Below are positions 38,126 to 47,329 of a stretch of DNA of 64,000 nt, piece by piece. The stretch lies in NCBI RefSeq assembly GCF_030756675.1, contig NZ_JAVBXD010000005.1, positions 1-64,000 on the forward strand, in the 5' to 3' direction. The position numbers and the translations under genes were made by a program. The notes beneath the pieces are model-generated. The model was not told where the DNA came from. It saw nothing but the letters and a program-made list of their open reading frames with translations, and made no database searches. This DNA is from Bacillus multifaciens. GTDB taxonomy: Bacteria > Bacillota > Bacilli > Bacillales > Bacillaceae_G. Every line of letters starts with the position of its first letter. Positions within the stretch are counted from its first letter, which is position 1.

Positions 38126-39796
38126 TTATACTTCCATGATAATTGGTAAAATCATCGGTTTTCTCTTCGTTTCTTCAAATAAAAATTGTCCAAGTAATTC
38201 ACGAATATTTTGTTTTAATGTTGACCATTCAATAGAATATTCTTTAATAGATTGTTCTACAATTGTACGTACGATATCAGTTGATTTTTCAATTAACGCT
38301 TCAGATTCACGAACATAAACAAATCCTCGCGAAATTATTTCTGGTCCAGAAATAATTTTTTTCTCATCTTTCCCAAGGGTTACAACAACGACTAAGATAC
38401 CGTCTTGCGATAGCATTTTTCGATCTCGTAACACGATATTCCCAACATCACCAACGCCTAATCCATCAATCAATACATTTCCAGCTGGAACCTTCCCTGC
38501 TGGTTTCGCTTCACCATCTGTAAAGGAGATTACTTCACCTTTTTCAGTGATAAAAATACGATTCGAATGAATTCCAACATCCTGAGCTAAACGGGCGTGA
38601 GCTTTTTGCATACGAAATTCACCATGTACAGGCAAGAAATATTTTGGTTTCATTAAATTCAACATTAACTTCAATTCTTCTTGACTACCGTGCCCAGAAA
38701 CATGGACTTTCTTTTCTCCATAATATACGACATCCGCACCTGTCCTAAATAATAAATCAATTGTTCTTGAGACAGATGTTTCATTCCCTGGAATTGGGGA
38801 TGCTGCAATAATAACTGTATCACCTTTACGAATTGAAATTTGTTTATGAGCTTGTCTTGCCATCCTAGTAAGGGCAGCCATTGGCTCACCTTGACTTCCA
38901 GTCGTTAAAATTGTCACCTTTTTCTCAGGATAATTATCAACTTCCTGCAGTGAAATTAACATACCGTCTGGAATATTTAAATAACCTAGATTATATGCAA
39001 TATCAACTACCTTTACCATACTCCGGCCCACTACTGCTACCTTACGACCAGTTTCATAAGCCGCATCGAAAACTTGTTGAATACGATGAACATTAGACGC
39101 AAATGAAGCTACAATTATACGGCCTTCTGAATTATAAAATACTTTAGAAATCTCTACACCGACTTCTCTCTCAGATCCTGTATAGCCAGGACGCTCTGCA
39201 TTTGTACTATCAGATAGTAAGCAAAGTACACCTTCATTGCCGATTTGTGCCATTTTTCCAATATCCGCACCATTATTCCCAATCGGAGTTTGATCAAATT
39301 TAAAATCACCAGTGTATACAATTGCACCTTGTGAAGTATGGAAGCAAACACCCACTGCATCTGGGATACTGTGGGTTGTTTTAAAGAAAGAAACCGTTGT
39401 CGTATCGAATTCTACAGTAGCATTAGAATCGATTGTTCTTAAATCAACACGGCCTAACATGCCCGCTTCTCCTAATTTTTCTTTCACTAGACCGTTTGTT
39501 AGTTTGGTTCCATAAACTGGAATATCTAATTTTCTTAACACATAAACAATACCACCAATATGATCTTCATGACCATGTGTTAAAAATAGTCCTTTTACGC
39601 GCTCTTTATTTTCCACTAAATATGTGATATCAGGAATAACAATATCTATTCCAAACATCTCTTCTTCTGGAAACATAAGTCCTGCATCCACAATAAAAAT
39701 TTCAGAATCAATTTCCACGCAGTACATATTCTTTCCAATTTCGCCCACTCCGCCGAGAGCGAATACTTTTACAGTATCTATCTCTTTCTTCTTCAT
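38126..39796 (-). CDS. rnjB: Ribonuclease J2
   Basis: A metallo-beta-lactamase RNase J of 556 aa, in the syntenic position of B. subtilis rnjB (ymfA) between dapA and tepA. RNase J enzymes have 5'-exo- and endonuclease activities in mRNA decay and maturation. The zinc motif THGHEDHIGG is intact (near 75-84), with further ligands in TTHSIPDAVG and YTGDFKFD. The beta-CASP domain (SDSTNAERPGYTGSE, ASFASNVHRIQQVF) and the C-terminal domain follow. The start codon is preceded by only a weak ribosome site (CCAGG), which sits inside a predicted leader structure. Confidence 0.93.
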   Translation of the reverse strand: MKKKEIDTVKVFALGGVGEIGKNMYCVEIDSEIFIVDAGLMFPEEEMFGIDIVIPDITYLVENKERVKGLFLTHGHEDHIGGIVYVLRKLDIPVYGTKLTNGLVKEKLGEAGMLGRVDLRTIDSNATVEFDTTTVSFFKTTHSIPDAVGVCFHTSQGAIVYTGDFKFDQTPIGNNGADIGKMAQIGNEGVLCLLSDSTNAERPGYTGSEREVGVEISKVFYNSEGRIIVASFASNVHRIQQVFDAAYETGRKVAVVGRSMVKVVDIAYNLGYLNIPDGMLISLQEVDNYPEKKVTILTTGSQGEPMAALTRMARQAHKQISIRKGDTVIIAASPIPGNETSVSRTIDLLFRTGADVVYYGEKKVHVSGHGSQEELKLMLNLMKPKYFLPVHGEFRMQKAHARLAQDVGIHSNRIFITEKGEVISFTDGEAKPAGKVPAGNVLIDGLGVGDVGNIVLRDRKMLSQDGILVVVVTLGKDEKKIISGPEIISRGFVYVRESEALIEKSTDIVRTIVEQSIKEYSIEWSTLKQNIRELLGQFLFEETKRKPMILPIIMEV

Positions 39797-39803
39797 GTTG
39801 TTG

Positions 39804-39927
39804 CCTGGTTTAAAAATAGTATAAAAACTGATCCCACTAACATTGTCGAGAAACCAGGGGAAACTCCACCATCATTTTTCAACATCTAAAACGAAGGTCT
39901 TATCACGTTTTTTGTTTTTAAACCAGG
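39804..39927 (-). promoter_or_regulatory. rnjB leader with alternative pairings that cover the ribosome site
   Basis: The sequence next to the start codon reads UUUUUAAACCAGG (39816 to 39804). It is perfectly complementary (13 bp) to CCUGGUUUAAAAA at 39927 to 39915. A second upstream copy, CCCCUGGUUU (39860 to 39851), can pair with the same AAACCAGG. Both upstream copies are preceded by GGUGGA. The two pairings exclude each other, and the purines before the ATG are within the paired block. This suggests translational control of rnjB, perhaps by RNase J itself, which is inference. Confidence 0.5.
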
Positions 39928-40044
39928 TTCCACCTCTCTTTCATTATATAAATCAAATATTTTATGTAATTTCATACACAATCCGATAATCCGTAATGTT
40001 TTTCCATTTTTGCTAAGCATACCCGTACTAAGCTACTTAGCCAT

Positions 40045-40074
40045 ATTATAACTGATATAAGAAATAGAACACAA
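40045..40074 (-). promoter_or_regulatory. Probable rnjB promoter
   Basis: On the minus strand TTGTGT (40069-40074), 18 bp, TATAAT (40045-40050). Transcription from about 40038 would give a 240-nt leader. The rest of 40080-40205 holds no gene. A 13-bp word (TAGAGGGATAAAA) at about 40190-40202 is shared with about 13931-13943, each time just behind a terminator. Confidence 0.5.
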
Positions 40075-40207
40075 GTTAAATTATAAGAAAGCAAAGAGAA
40101 GAATATGTATAAGAGGATACACCGGATAACAGTAAAGTTAACTAGTTGGTCTTAAAAGTGTTGTATAACCCGTAATTATTTCCCCAATGTAGAGGGATAA
40201 AATACAA

Positions 40208-40240
40208 AAAGTGGCTTAGCACATATCACTAAGCCACTTT
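40208..40240 (-). terminator. dapA terminator
   Basis: A perfect 12-bp stem (40208-40219 with 40229-40240) four nt past the dapA stop, followed on the minus strand by TTGTATTTTATCC. Confidence 0.85.
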
Positions 40241-40244
40241 CCTA

Positions 40245-41123
40245 TTAGCGAGGAATAGATTGGATAACTTCAAGTAATTGCGTTCTTTCTTCTTCAGTCA
40301 ATGGTAGAAGAGGTAAACGAACAGAACCAACGTCTAGTCCTACGATTTGCAATGCCGTTTTGACCGGAGTTGGACTCGGTGCCATAAATAATGCATTTGT
40401 CACTCTTACTAACAATTGATGAAGCTTTTGTGCTGTTTTCATATCACCAGTTTGGAATGCTACAATCATGTCTTGCATTTCATTACCAATAATATGAGAA
40501 GCAACAGATACAATCCCTTTTGCCCCAATTGCCATAGCTGGCAATGTTAATCCGTCATCACCGCTGTATACAGCAAAATCAGCATCTGTTTTTTCGATAA
40601 TTTCTGTCATCGTTAATACGTCGCCGCCCGCATCCTTGATTGCAACAATGTTTGGAATTTGTGATAAACGAACAACTGTATCAACAGAAATTTGTACAAT
40701 AGATCGACCAGGAACGTTGTATAACATGATCGGCAGTTTTGTACTTTCAGCAATTGTTTTAAAATGCTGATACATACCTTCTTGACTTGGTTTATTATAA
40801 TACGGTGCAACTAACATAATCGCATCTACGCCTTCTTCTTCCGCTTTTTTCGTAAGCTCCACAGAAGCATGCGTGTTGTTGCTACCAGTTCCAGCTATCA
40901 CAGGCACCCTTTTATCAACAACAGATACGACATGACGATATAACGCTACCTTTTCTTCAGATGTTAATGTAGGAGATTCACCCGTTGTTCCTCCTACAAC
41001 GATTGATGTTGTCCCGTTATCAATCAAATAATTTACCAATTTTGTTGTCTTTGCAAAATCGATGTTTCCATTTTTATCAAACGGTGTGACCATCGCAGTT
41101 GCAATTGTCCCAAAATCTCTCAT
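40245..41123 (-). CDS. dapA: 4-hydroxy-tetrahydrodipicolinate synthase
   Basis: DapA condenses aspartate semialdehyde with pyruvate, the branch-point step to diaminopimelate, lysine and dipicolinate. The 292-aa TIM barrel shows GGTTGESPTLT (near 44), the Tyr in LYNVPGRS (near 134) and the Schiff-base Lys in IVAIKDAGGD (near 162). ATG 41121-41123 has AAGGAGTGAG upstream. It lies 11 nt after dapG, completing an asd-dapG-dapA operon next to the dipicolinate synthase genes. Together these supply DPA in the spore. Confidence 0.97.
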   Translation of the reverse strand: MRDFGTIATAMVTPFDKNGNIDFAKTTKLVNYLIDNGTTSIVVGGTTGESPTLTSEEKVALYRHVVSVVDKRVPVIAGTGSNNTHASVELTKKAEEEGVDAIMLVAPYYNKPSQEGMYQHFKTIAESTKLPIMLYNVPGRSIVQISVDTVVRLSQIPNIVAIKDAGGDVLTMTEIIEKTDADFAVYSGDDGLTLPAMAIGAKGIVSVASHIIGNEMQDMIVAFQTGDMKTAQKLHQLLVRVTNALFMAPSPTPVKTALQIVGLDVGSVRLPLLPLTEEERTQLLEVIQSIPR

Positions 41124-41134
41124 GGTCTCACTCC

Positions 41135-42367
41135 TTATAATTCCAGTTGCTTTTCTTTTGAAAGCTCAAATGCACGATGAAGTGCATTTACAGCATCTAC
41201 AAGTTTCTCTTCTTTCACAAGTACCCATATTGTTGTATGGCTATCTGCTGATTGCAATATTTGAACTCCATTTTCAGCTAATGATGTGACAATTTTCGCT
41301 GTAACACCTGGAACACCTGCGATTCCAGCTCCAACAATAGATACTTTTGCACAGTGCTCCGTTACAATTGGATCATATCCAAGCTTATGAAGCACTTCAA
41401 CTGCTCGATCTGCAACATCATCACTAACTGTGTATGCTACACCGGTAGGAGAAATATTGATCAAATCTACGCTAATCTTTTCATTTGCCATTTCTTTAAA
41501 AACTTCTGTTTGTAAATCATATGCCCCGTCTTTTGCTAACACTTTAATTTGCGTTACATCGGAAACATGAGCAATACCAGTTACAGGACGCTCTTGTACA
41601 TCACGACCTTTTGTTGCACCATCATACGCTGCAATTAAAGTTCCCTCGCTATCAGAATACGTAGAACGCACACGCAGAGGTACTTTTGCATGCATCGCAA
41701 TTTCAACAGCACGAGGATGAACAACTTTTGCACCTTGATATGCCATATTACAGATTTCATTATATGTTACATTTTCAAGATGTCGTGCATCTTTTACAAT
41801 ACGAGGATCAGCTGTCATCACACCTTCTACATCTGTAAAGATATCAATATATTCGGCATGAAGCGCAACACCTAATGCCGACGCTGATGTATCACTTCCA
41901 CCGCGTCCAAGTGTTGTCGTATCGCCTTCTTTTGTTTGCCCTTGAAATCCCGTTACGACAATTACATCTACTTCTTCTAACTCTTTACGTATACGTTCAC
42001 AGTTCATTTCAATGATTTTAGCGTTTGTAAAATCATCATTTGTAATAAAGCCAGCTTGTGCACCATTGAATGCTGCCGCTTTAATTTCATTTTCATTTAA
42101 CATATTTGAAAACACAATTGCCGAAATTAACTCACCACAAGACAACAATAAATCTTGTTCACGTTTTGAAATAAACGATTGTTTTTCACTTACAAGGCTT
42201 AATAATGTATCAGTCGCATATGGCTCACCTTTGCGACCCATCGCAGATACAACAACTACAATTTTATAGCCTTCTTTCAATGATTTTTTGATGTGGTGAA
42301 GGGCGTGTTTTCGACCATTTTCATCACGTACAGATGTACCACCAAATTTTTGGACAATAATTTTCAT
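41135..42367 (-). CDS. dapG: Aspartate kinase I
   Basis: Aspartokinase phosphorylates aspartate at the start of the pathway. The 410-aa protein has the N-terminal kinase motif KFGGTSV (7-13), GRGGSDTSASALG (near 160), and two C-terminal ACT domains (IKVLAKDGAYDLQTEVFKEM, VSIVGAGIAGVPGVTAKIVT) that sense the end product. In B. subtilis the equivalent in this operon (DapG) is inhibited by diaminopimelate, and I infer the same. It follows asd by 22 nt. Confidence 0.95.
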   Translation of the reverse strand: MKIIVQKFGGTSVRDENGRKHALHHIKKSLKEGYKIVVVVSAMGRKGEPYATDTLLSLVSEKQSFISKREQDLLLSCGELISAIVFSNMLNENEIKAAAFNGAQAGFITNDDFTNAKIIEMNCERIRKELEEVDVIVVTGFQGQTKEGDTTTLGRGGSDTSASALGVALHAEYIDIFTDVEGVMTADPRIVKDARHLENVTYNEICNMAYQGAKVVHPRAVEIAMHAKVPLRVRSTYSDSEGTLIAAYDGATKGRDVQERPVTGIAHVSDVTQIKVLAKDGAYDLQTEVFKEMANEKISVDLINISPTGVAYTVSDDVADRAVEVLHKLGYDPIVTEHCAKVSIVGAGIAGVPGVTAKIVTSLAENGVQILQSADSHTTIWVLVKEEKLVDAVNALHRAFELSKEKQLEL

Positions 42368-42389
42368 TTTTGCACCTTCTTTTAGCCGT

Positions 42390-43436
42390 TTACACTAATT
42401 GTAATTTCACTAATCGTTCTGCAATTTGAACAGAGTTCCATGCAGCACCTTTTAATAAGTTATCAGATACGACCCAAAGATGGAATCCTTTATCATTGTT
42501 TAAATCTTTACGAAGGCGACCAACGAATACTTCGTTTTTACCAACTGCAGTTGCTGGCATTGGATATACTTGTTCTGCTGGATTATCTTGCAGTACAACT
42601 CCTTCTGCATTCGCTAACAGAGTACGCAGCTCTTCTACTGTTACACCTTCTTTTTCCACTTCAATATACACCGATTCAGAGTGACCTGATACAACTGGCA
42701 AGCGGACACATGTTGCCGCTACTTCAAGATCTGGCATATGCATAATTTTCTTTGTTTCATTAATCATTTTCATTTCTTCAAATGTAAAGCCATTATCTTC
42801 AAACTTATCAATTTGCGGAATCGCATTAAATGCAATTGGATAATGCTTTTCATCACCTTTTACTGGTAAAACATTTGCTTTTGCTTCTTCACCATTTAAA
42901 ATGGCTTGTGATTGTTCATGTAGCTCTTCAATTGCAGCCGCTCCTGCTCCTGATACAGCTTGATATGTGGAAACGATTACTCGTTTTAAACCAAAGTTTT
43001 GACGAACTGGTTCAAGAGCAACTACCATTTGAATGGTAGAACAGTTTGGATTTGCAATAATTCCATTATGCTCTAATAAATCTTTTTCGTTTACTTCTGG
43101 TACAACAAGCGGAACATTTTCCGTCATGCGAAACGCACTCGTATTATCGACAACGATTGCACCGCGTTTTGCTGCTTCTGGTGCTAATTGTTTTGATACA
43201 GATCCACCCGCACTGAAGAGTGCAATATCCACTCCTTCAAAACTTTCAGGAGTAGCCTCTTGTACTGTTACTTCTTCTCCTTTAAATAAAAGCGTTTTAC
43301 CTGCAGAACGTTTAGATGAAAGTAACGATAACTGTCCAATTGGAAAATTACGTTTCTCTAAAGTATTTAACATTTGTTCACCAACTGCGCCGGTTGCTCC
43401 AACTACAGCGACATGAAAAGATTTTTTCTTTTCCAT
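42390..43436 (-). CDS. asd: Aspartate-semialdehyde dehydrogenase
   Basis: Asd reduces aspartyl phosphate to the semialdehyde with NADPH. The NADP motif is [12 protein letters not shown] (residues 11-22), the active-site Cys is in [13 protein letters not shown] (near 130), and the later [13 protein letters not shown] and GRLRKDLN regions fit the family. I choose ATG 43434-43436 with AAAGGGG seven bases upstream. The GTG just before it in frame is too close to the ribosome site. It is 348 aa. A terminator-like hairpin separates it from spoVFB. Confidence 0.96.
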   Translation of the reverse strand: MEKKKSFHVAVVGATGAVGEQMLNTLEKRNFPIGQLSLLSSKRSAGKTLLFKGEEVTVQEATPESFEGVDIALFSAGGSVSKQLAPEAAKRGAIVVDNTSAFRMTENVPLVVPEVNEKDLLEHNGIIANPNCSTIQMVVALEPVRQNFGLKRVIVSTYQAVSGAGAAAIEELHEQSQAILNGEEAKANVLPVKGDEKHYPIAFNAIPQIDKFEDNGFTFEEMKMINETKKIMHMPDLEVAATCVRLPVVSGHSESVYIEVEKEGVTVEELRTLLANAEGVVLQDNPAEQVYPMPATAVGKNEVFVGRLRKDLNNDKGFHLWVVSDNLLKGAAWNSVQIAERLVKLQLV

Positions 43437-43482
43437 CACTATGCCCCTTTCTAGGTACCAATCCTTCTATACTTAGAATAAA

Positions 43483-43503
43483 AAGGAGTAACAAATACTC
43501 CTT
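43483..43503 (-). terminator. spoVF operon terminator
   Basis: AAGGAGTA/TACTCCTT (43483-43490 with 43496-43503), five-nt loop, followed on the minus strand by TTTTATTC. It can separate sporulation-specific spoVFAB transcription from vegetative asd-dapG-dapA transcription. Confidence 0.7.
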
Positions 43504-43585
43504 CTCATTCTTAATAGAATTAATTTTATCATATTCTGCGATAAGAATGATGGTTTCATGAAAAAAATTGTCTGTTTTTTGCTTG

Positions 43586-44185
43586 TTAATTCATATACTT
43601 GAATTTTTCTACAACTACAGGTTGGAGTTGTTTTCCTCCCATCGACTCTACAATTGTATCTTGCAATAATTCCATACGCGCTACCATAGAATTGGGCTTA
43701 TTGTGCGGTGAATCTTGCCCAAACGGCACAAAATAAATATTTTTTGTTGCCATTAGGCGCATTAAGTTTACACCGTTTAATCCAAGAGCATCGTTCGTTG
43801 AAACCGCTAATACAACAGGTTTACCATTTCGCAAGGTAGCTTTAGCAGCCATTAATACAGGAGAATCTGTCATTGCATTGGCAAATTTACTCATTGTATT
43901 TCCTGTTAATGGTGCTATAACCATACAATCCAATGGAATTTTCGGACCAAGCGGTTCTGCCCCCGCAATTGAATCAATTACTTTATGACCAGTAATAGCT
44001 TCTATCTTCTCAATCCACTCGGCACCTTCACCAAATCTTGTATTTGTCGTTTGTAATGTATATGATACAACAGGGAGTACTTCCGCTCCATCCGCAACAA
44101 GTTTTTCTAAGTGTGGCATGACTTCTGCATACGTACAATGTGAGCCTGTTAACCCAAAACCAATTCGTTTCCCATTTACACTCAT
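43586..44185 (-). CDS. spoVFB: Dipicolinate synthase subunit B
   Basis: The flavoprotein-like subunit of dipicolinate synthase, made in the mother cell to produce the Ca-DPA of the spore core. At 199 aa it has the flavin-binding pattern of the HFCD family: GLTGSHCTYAE at 12-22, MVIAPLTGNTMSKFANAMTD near 90 and LNGVNLMRLMATKN near 140. It overlaps spoVFA by four nt. The neighbouring asd, dapG and dapA make its substrate. Confidence 0.94.
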   Translation of the reverse strand: MSVNGKRIGFGLTGSHCTYAEVMPHLEKLVADGAEVLPVVSYTLQTTNTRFGEGAEWIEKIEAITGHKVIDSIAGAEPLGPKIPLDCMVIAPLTGNTMSKFANAMTDSPVLMAAKATLRNGKPVVLAVSTNDALGLNGVNLMRLMATKNIYFVPFGQDSPHNKPNSMVARMELLQDTIVESMGGKQLQPVVVEKFKYMN

Positions 44186-45084
44186 TTTTTATTCTCCTTT
44201 CTTACGTCTACATCTGCCATTAATAAATTTGAAAGGACATTTGCGAGAATTTGTCCTGCTGTTTTTGGTGCGACAATCCCTGGAAGTCCAGGCGCTAACA
44301 AAGCCTTAATTCCCCGCTTTTCTGCATAGCGGAAGTCTGTCCCTCCCGGTTTAGAGGCTAAATCAATAATTAATGTATGAGCAGGCATTTTTGAAATCGC
44401 ACTTGCAGTTACAACAAGATGGGGGATTGTATTAATAACAATATCGACATCGTGTACCTCTCGCTCTATATCTCGCATTTGAAATGGCGTAAATGTCATT
44501 TCTGTAATACGCGCAATATGTTCAGAACGACGAGCACCTACTTTTACTTTCGCTCCTAGTGACTGAAATGCCCTTGCTACACTCATTCCAGTTCTCCCAA
44601 AACCTAATACCATTACCGTAGACCCATGAATTGTGTAATCGGTATGTTGAATAACCATCATAATAGTCCCTTCAACAGTTGGTATTGAGTTATAAATCGC
44701 TACATCATCACGATCAAACAATTTGACAAGTTTTCGATTCGTTGAAGAAGCAATTGTGTCTAAGTAAGTGTTACTAATACCTGAATATATCGTAAAATGG
44801 GCTGGTGTGTTTTCAATCTGTTCTTTTGTAATCATAACTTTTGCATTAGAAAAAATTGTATCAATCTTTCCATTTGCATCAGTTCCAGCTACCGGCAAAA
44901 TAATGGCATCTAAAGAAGTAAAATCGAGATCTTGCATACTCTCTTTTGCTGATCCTGTAAATCCATGATCCAACTGATCAAAACCTACTAATGAGAGTTT
45001 CGCATCAAGCTCAACTAGCTTACGAATGACTTCAAGCTGCCTTGCATCTCCTCCTATGACAGCGATATGAATATCAGTCAACAT
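44182..45084 (-). CDS. spoVFA: Dipicolinate synthase subunit A
   Basis: The NAD(P)-binding dehydrogenase subunit of dipicolinate synthase. I choose ATG 45082-45084 (MLTDIHIAVIGGDARQLEVI) with GAAGGTG nine bases upstream. A GTG 12 nt earlier is part of that ribosome site. The N-terminal IAVIGGDARQLEVIRKL and the central Rossmann motif VLGFGRTGMSVARAF (near 155) are clear. It is 300 aa. It is coupled to spoVFB by a four-nt overlap. Expression by SigK is known in B. subtilis but was not checked here. Confidence 0.95.
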   Translation of the reverse strand: MLTDIHIAVIGGDARQLEVIRKLVELDAKLSLVGFDQLDHGFTGSAKESMQDLDFTSLDAIILPVAGTDANGKIDTIFSNAKVMITKEQIENTPAHFTIYSGISNTYLDTIASSTNRKLVKLFDRDDVAIYNSIPTVEGTIMMVIQHTDYTIHGSTVMVLGFGRTGMSVARAFQSLGAKVKVGARRSEHIARITEMTFTPFQMRDIEREVHDVDIVINTIPHLVVTASAISKMPAHTLIIDLASKPGGTDFRYAEKRGIKALLAPGLPGIVAPKTAGQILANVLSNLLMADVDVRKENKK

Positions 45085-45201
45085 TCTTTTCTTCACCTTC
45101 TTTTTCTCTCATTATAAGAAAAGTGCCTACTTTTTCGTTTTCCTCCACATCATATGTAATGTACGAGTATAAGGTGATTGAAAACAATAAAGTGCAACTT
45201 T

Positions 45202-45352
45202 AATCAGTGGGGGTTTTCTTCATCCCCCACTGATTATTAGCCCTCACCAATCGGGCTTTTACGGACAGTTTATCTCCCACCTAACTTCTTTGCTTTCGCT
45301 GAATTTTGAGGTAGGAGTATTACTGTCCGTTAATGCGGGACAAAGTAAGAAT
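45202..45352. repeat. Structured intergenic repeat, bcr1-like
   Basis: Three hairpins in a row: AATCAGTGGGGG/CCCCCACTGATT (45202-45213, 45224-45235), GCCC/GGGC near 45239-45255, and a long nested hairpin with outer arms ACGGACAGT/ACTGTCCGT (45261-45269, 45322-45330) and inner arms CTCCCACCT/AGGTAGGAG (45274-45282, 45309-45317). The unit ends near GCGGGACAAA. From memory this resembles the approximately 155-bp bcr1 repeat of the B. cereus group. The assignment is by recall only. No gene is present in 45097-45405. Confidence 0.65.
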
Positions 45353-45381
45353 GACTTACATCTATAGATTTCCATAATAAA

Positions 45382-45406
45382 AAAGACGACCACATTGGTC
45401 ATCTTT
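45382..45406 (-). terminator. ymxH terminator touching the stop codon
   Basis: Eleven-nt arms (45382-45392 and 45396-45406) pair with one mismatch and are followed on the minus strand by TTTATTATGG. The upstream arm includes the last base of the ymxH stop. Confidence 0.75.
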
Positions 45407-45657
45407 TAATTAAAATCTGAATAATTTACAAGGTCAAAAATAATCATATCTTGGCCTACTTTTTTAATTCTACTCCACTCCACCCTTACTTCTTGTTGCC
45501 CTCTTTTAAATCCTCCCCATTTTCCAACTGGAATAATGAGCGCTTGAATCTTCCCATCTTTCTCATCAATCTCTAGGTCAGCATGCCCTAATACCCCCAT
45601 TCGTTCCGCACGCTGTAAATCAACAATTTCTTTTCCGCTTAGCTCACTTAATCGCAT
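45406..45657 (-). CDS. ymxH: YlmC/YmxH family PRC-barrel protein
   Basis: An 83-aa PRC-barrel-like protein of the YlmC/YmxH sporulation-associated family. It begins MRLSELSGKEIVDLQRAERM and continues with GVLGHADLEID and ALIIPVGKWGGFK, both typical. Its biochemical role is unknown. GGAGGGGATG lies upstream. It sits between mlpA and spoVFA as in B. subtilis, but two repeats now flank it on each side. Confidence 0.88.
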   Translation of the reverse strand: MRLSELSGKEIVDLQRAERMGVLGHADLEIDEKDGKIQALIIPVGKWGGFKRGQQEVRVEWSRIKKVGQDMIIFDLVNYSDFN

Positions 45658-45741
45658 TCCATCCCCTCCATATATAACACTTTTATTAGAAGATTTCTTT
45701 TATATTAAGTACCTATTCTAGACTTCACAAAAAAATGCCTA

Positions 45742-45937
45742 TATATAAATCCAAGTTAAAAAAACGACATGAAATCCTTTTCTTTTCAAGTGGGCGAGAG
45801 CGTCTAGCCATGCATAGAAGCGGTCAGGGCCTTTTTTTGCCACATGCGAAGTTCAAACAAAGGGAGAAAGAAAGTAGAAGAATCTATTTTTCTGCATAGC
45901 AGCAATTTATATACAGAAAGATTAAAATAGATAGAAA
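45742..45937. repeat. Dispersed ~195-bp repeat, copy B
   Basis: Aligned with 17234-17430 in the same orientation, with small indels (for example a longer T run in CCTTTTTTTGCC near 45830). It contains no reading frame of note. It lies between ymxH and the mlpA terminator, so in the mlpA direction it sits downstream of that terminator. Confidence 0.75.
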
Positions 45938-45952
45938 TATAAATGAAAATTT

Positions 45953-45988
45953 AAAAAACCGTTTCTTCTAAATAAGAAACGGTTTTTT
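45953..45988 (-). terminator. mlpA terminator
   Basis: A perfect 15-bp stem (AAAAAACCGTTTCTT 45953-45967 with 45974-45988), loop of six nt, eight nt past the mlpA stop. Confidence 0.85.
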
Positions 45989-45996
45989 TAACATAT

Positions 45997-47241
45997 TTAT
46001 TTTTGATTTATTCCTTTTGGAAGCGCTCCATTCGGACTAATCAATGCTGCTGAAAACTCATCTGTGAACATATTCCGAATCAATGTATCTACATCTGCTT
46101 TTGTAACACTGTTTACACTTTCGATAATTTCATCTAATGAACGGTGTTTTTTTAGAAGTAATTCATTTTTACCATTGCGGCTCATTCGACTATTTGTACT
46201 TTCTAAACTTAACATAAGATTTCCTTTTAGTTGCTCTTTACTGTTAAGTAATTCTTTTTCTGTAATACCTGTATTTTTTAATGTATCAAGTGTTTGTTGA
46301 ATTGTTTCGTACAACATATCAAGTTGCTGACTGCCCGTTCCTCCGTAGATTGTTAACATCCCTGTATCTTCATAAGAAGAATGATAAGAAAATACAGAGT
46401 ACGCTAACCCACGTTGCTCGCGCACTTCTTGGAACAAACGACTACTCATACTGCCGCCTAGAATATTATTCAATACAATCAGATTATAAATACTTTCATC
46501 ACCCATCTGTAATCCTTTAAATCCTAAACATAAATGAGCTTGTTCTGTCTCTTTTTTGCGTGCTACTTTATTTGGATGAAAAATAGGGCTATGTACTTGT
46601 TCACGGTTTGTTGTTCCTTCATAATCTCCAAAATATTGTTCAACGATTTGAACAAATGATTCATCAATGTTACCAGCAATTGAAACAACGACATTTTCTG
46701 GCGTATAATGATTTTTCATGTATTCACGAAGCGTATCACCTGTAAACGTTTCAAGCGTTTGCTCTGTTCCTAAAATAGGATATGCCAGCGGGTGCGTCTC
46801 ATACGTCGCTTTCGTTAACATATCATGGACGATATCATCTGGCGTATCTTCATACATTTTAATTTCTTCAAACACAACATTTTTTTCTTTTTTCAATTCT
46901 TCTTCAACAAATGTTGAATTAAAGAACATGTCCGCTAAAATATCAAGTGCGTATTTCGCATGCTCATCTAACACTTTCGCATAATAACATGTATATTCCT
47001 TTGATGTAAACGCATTAACTTGCCCGCCAATGCTGTCAAAGGATTCTGCAATTTCTCTAGCACTACGTGTTTTCGTCCCCTTAAAAAACATGTGTTCTAA
47101 AAAGTGAGAAATCCCATTATTTTTTTCGTTTTCATTTCGTGATCCCGCATGAATCCATACTCCAATTGCAACAGAACGTACTGTTGGAATATGTTCCATT
47201 ACGATTCTTACTCCATTTTTACACGTATATTTTTTGATCAA
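45997..47241 (-). CDS. mlpA: MlpA, M16-family zinc protease (processing peptidase-like)
   Basis: A 414-aa mitochondrial-processing-peptidase-like protease. The zinc motif GISHFLEHMFFKG (HxxEH) is near residue 51, with the distal Glu in EEIKMYEDTPDD. I choose TTG 47239-47241 (protein MIKKYTCKNGVRIVMEH) because AGGAGG lies about eight bases upstream. The longer frame from 47262 would begin before that ribosome site. It is reported in B. subtilis to affect expression of extracellular enzymes. It is the third M16 gene in the window after ymfF and ymfH. Confidence 0.9.
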   Translation of the reverse strand: MIKKYTCKNGVRIVMEHIPTVRSVAIGVWIHAGSRNENEKNNGISHFLEHMFFKGTKTRSAREIAESFDSIGGQVNAFTSKEYTCYYAKVLDEHAKYALDILADMFFNSTFVEEELKKEKNVVFEEIKMYEDTPDDIVHDMLTKATYETHPLAYPILGTEQTLETFTGDTLREYMKNHYTPENVVVSIAGNIDESFVQIVEQYFGDYEGTTNREQVHSPIFHPNKVARKKETEQAHLCLGFKGLQMGDESIYNLIVLNNILGGSMSSRLFQEVREQRGLAYSVFSYHSSYEDTGMLTIYGGTGSQQLDMLYETIQQTLDTLKNTGITEKELLNSKEQLKGNLMLSLESTNSRMSRNGKNELLLKKHRSLDEIIESVNSVTKADVDTLIRNMFTDEFSAALISPNGALPKGINQK

Positions 47242-47329
47242 AAGCCTTCCTCCTATTAACAATTTCGCTGTTAAAAAATTCTATTATATAATCATAACAA
47301 GTTTAAAGACGAATGTCATGCAAATGTGT

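Noticed and set aside
39797-39960. T-box riboswitch upstream of rnjB, suggested by GGUGGAACC
   Set aside because: The canonical AGGGUGGNACCGCG core, a specifier loop and a terminator are not seen, and the gene is not an amino-acid or tRNA gene.
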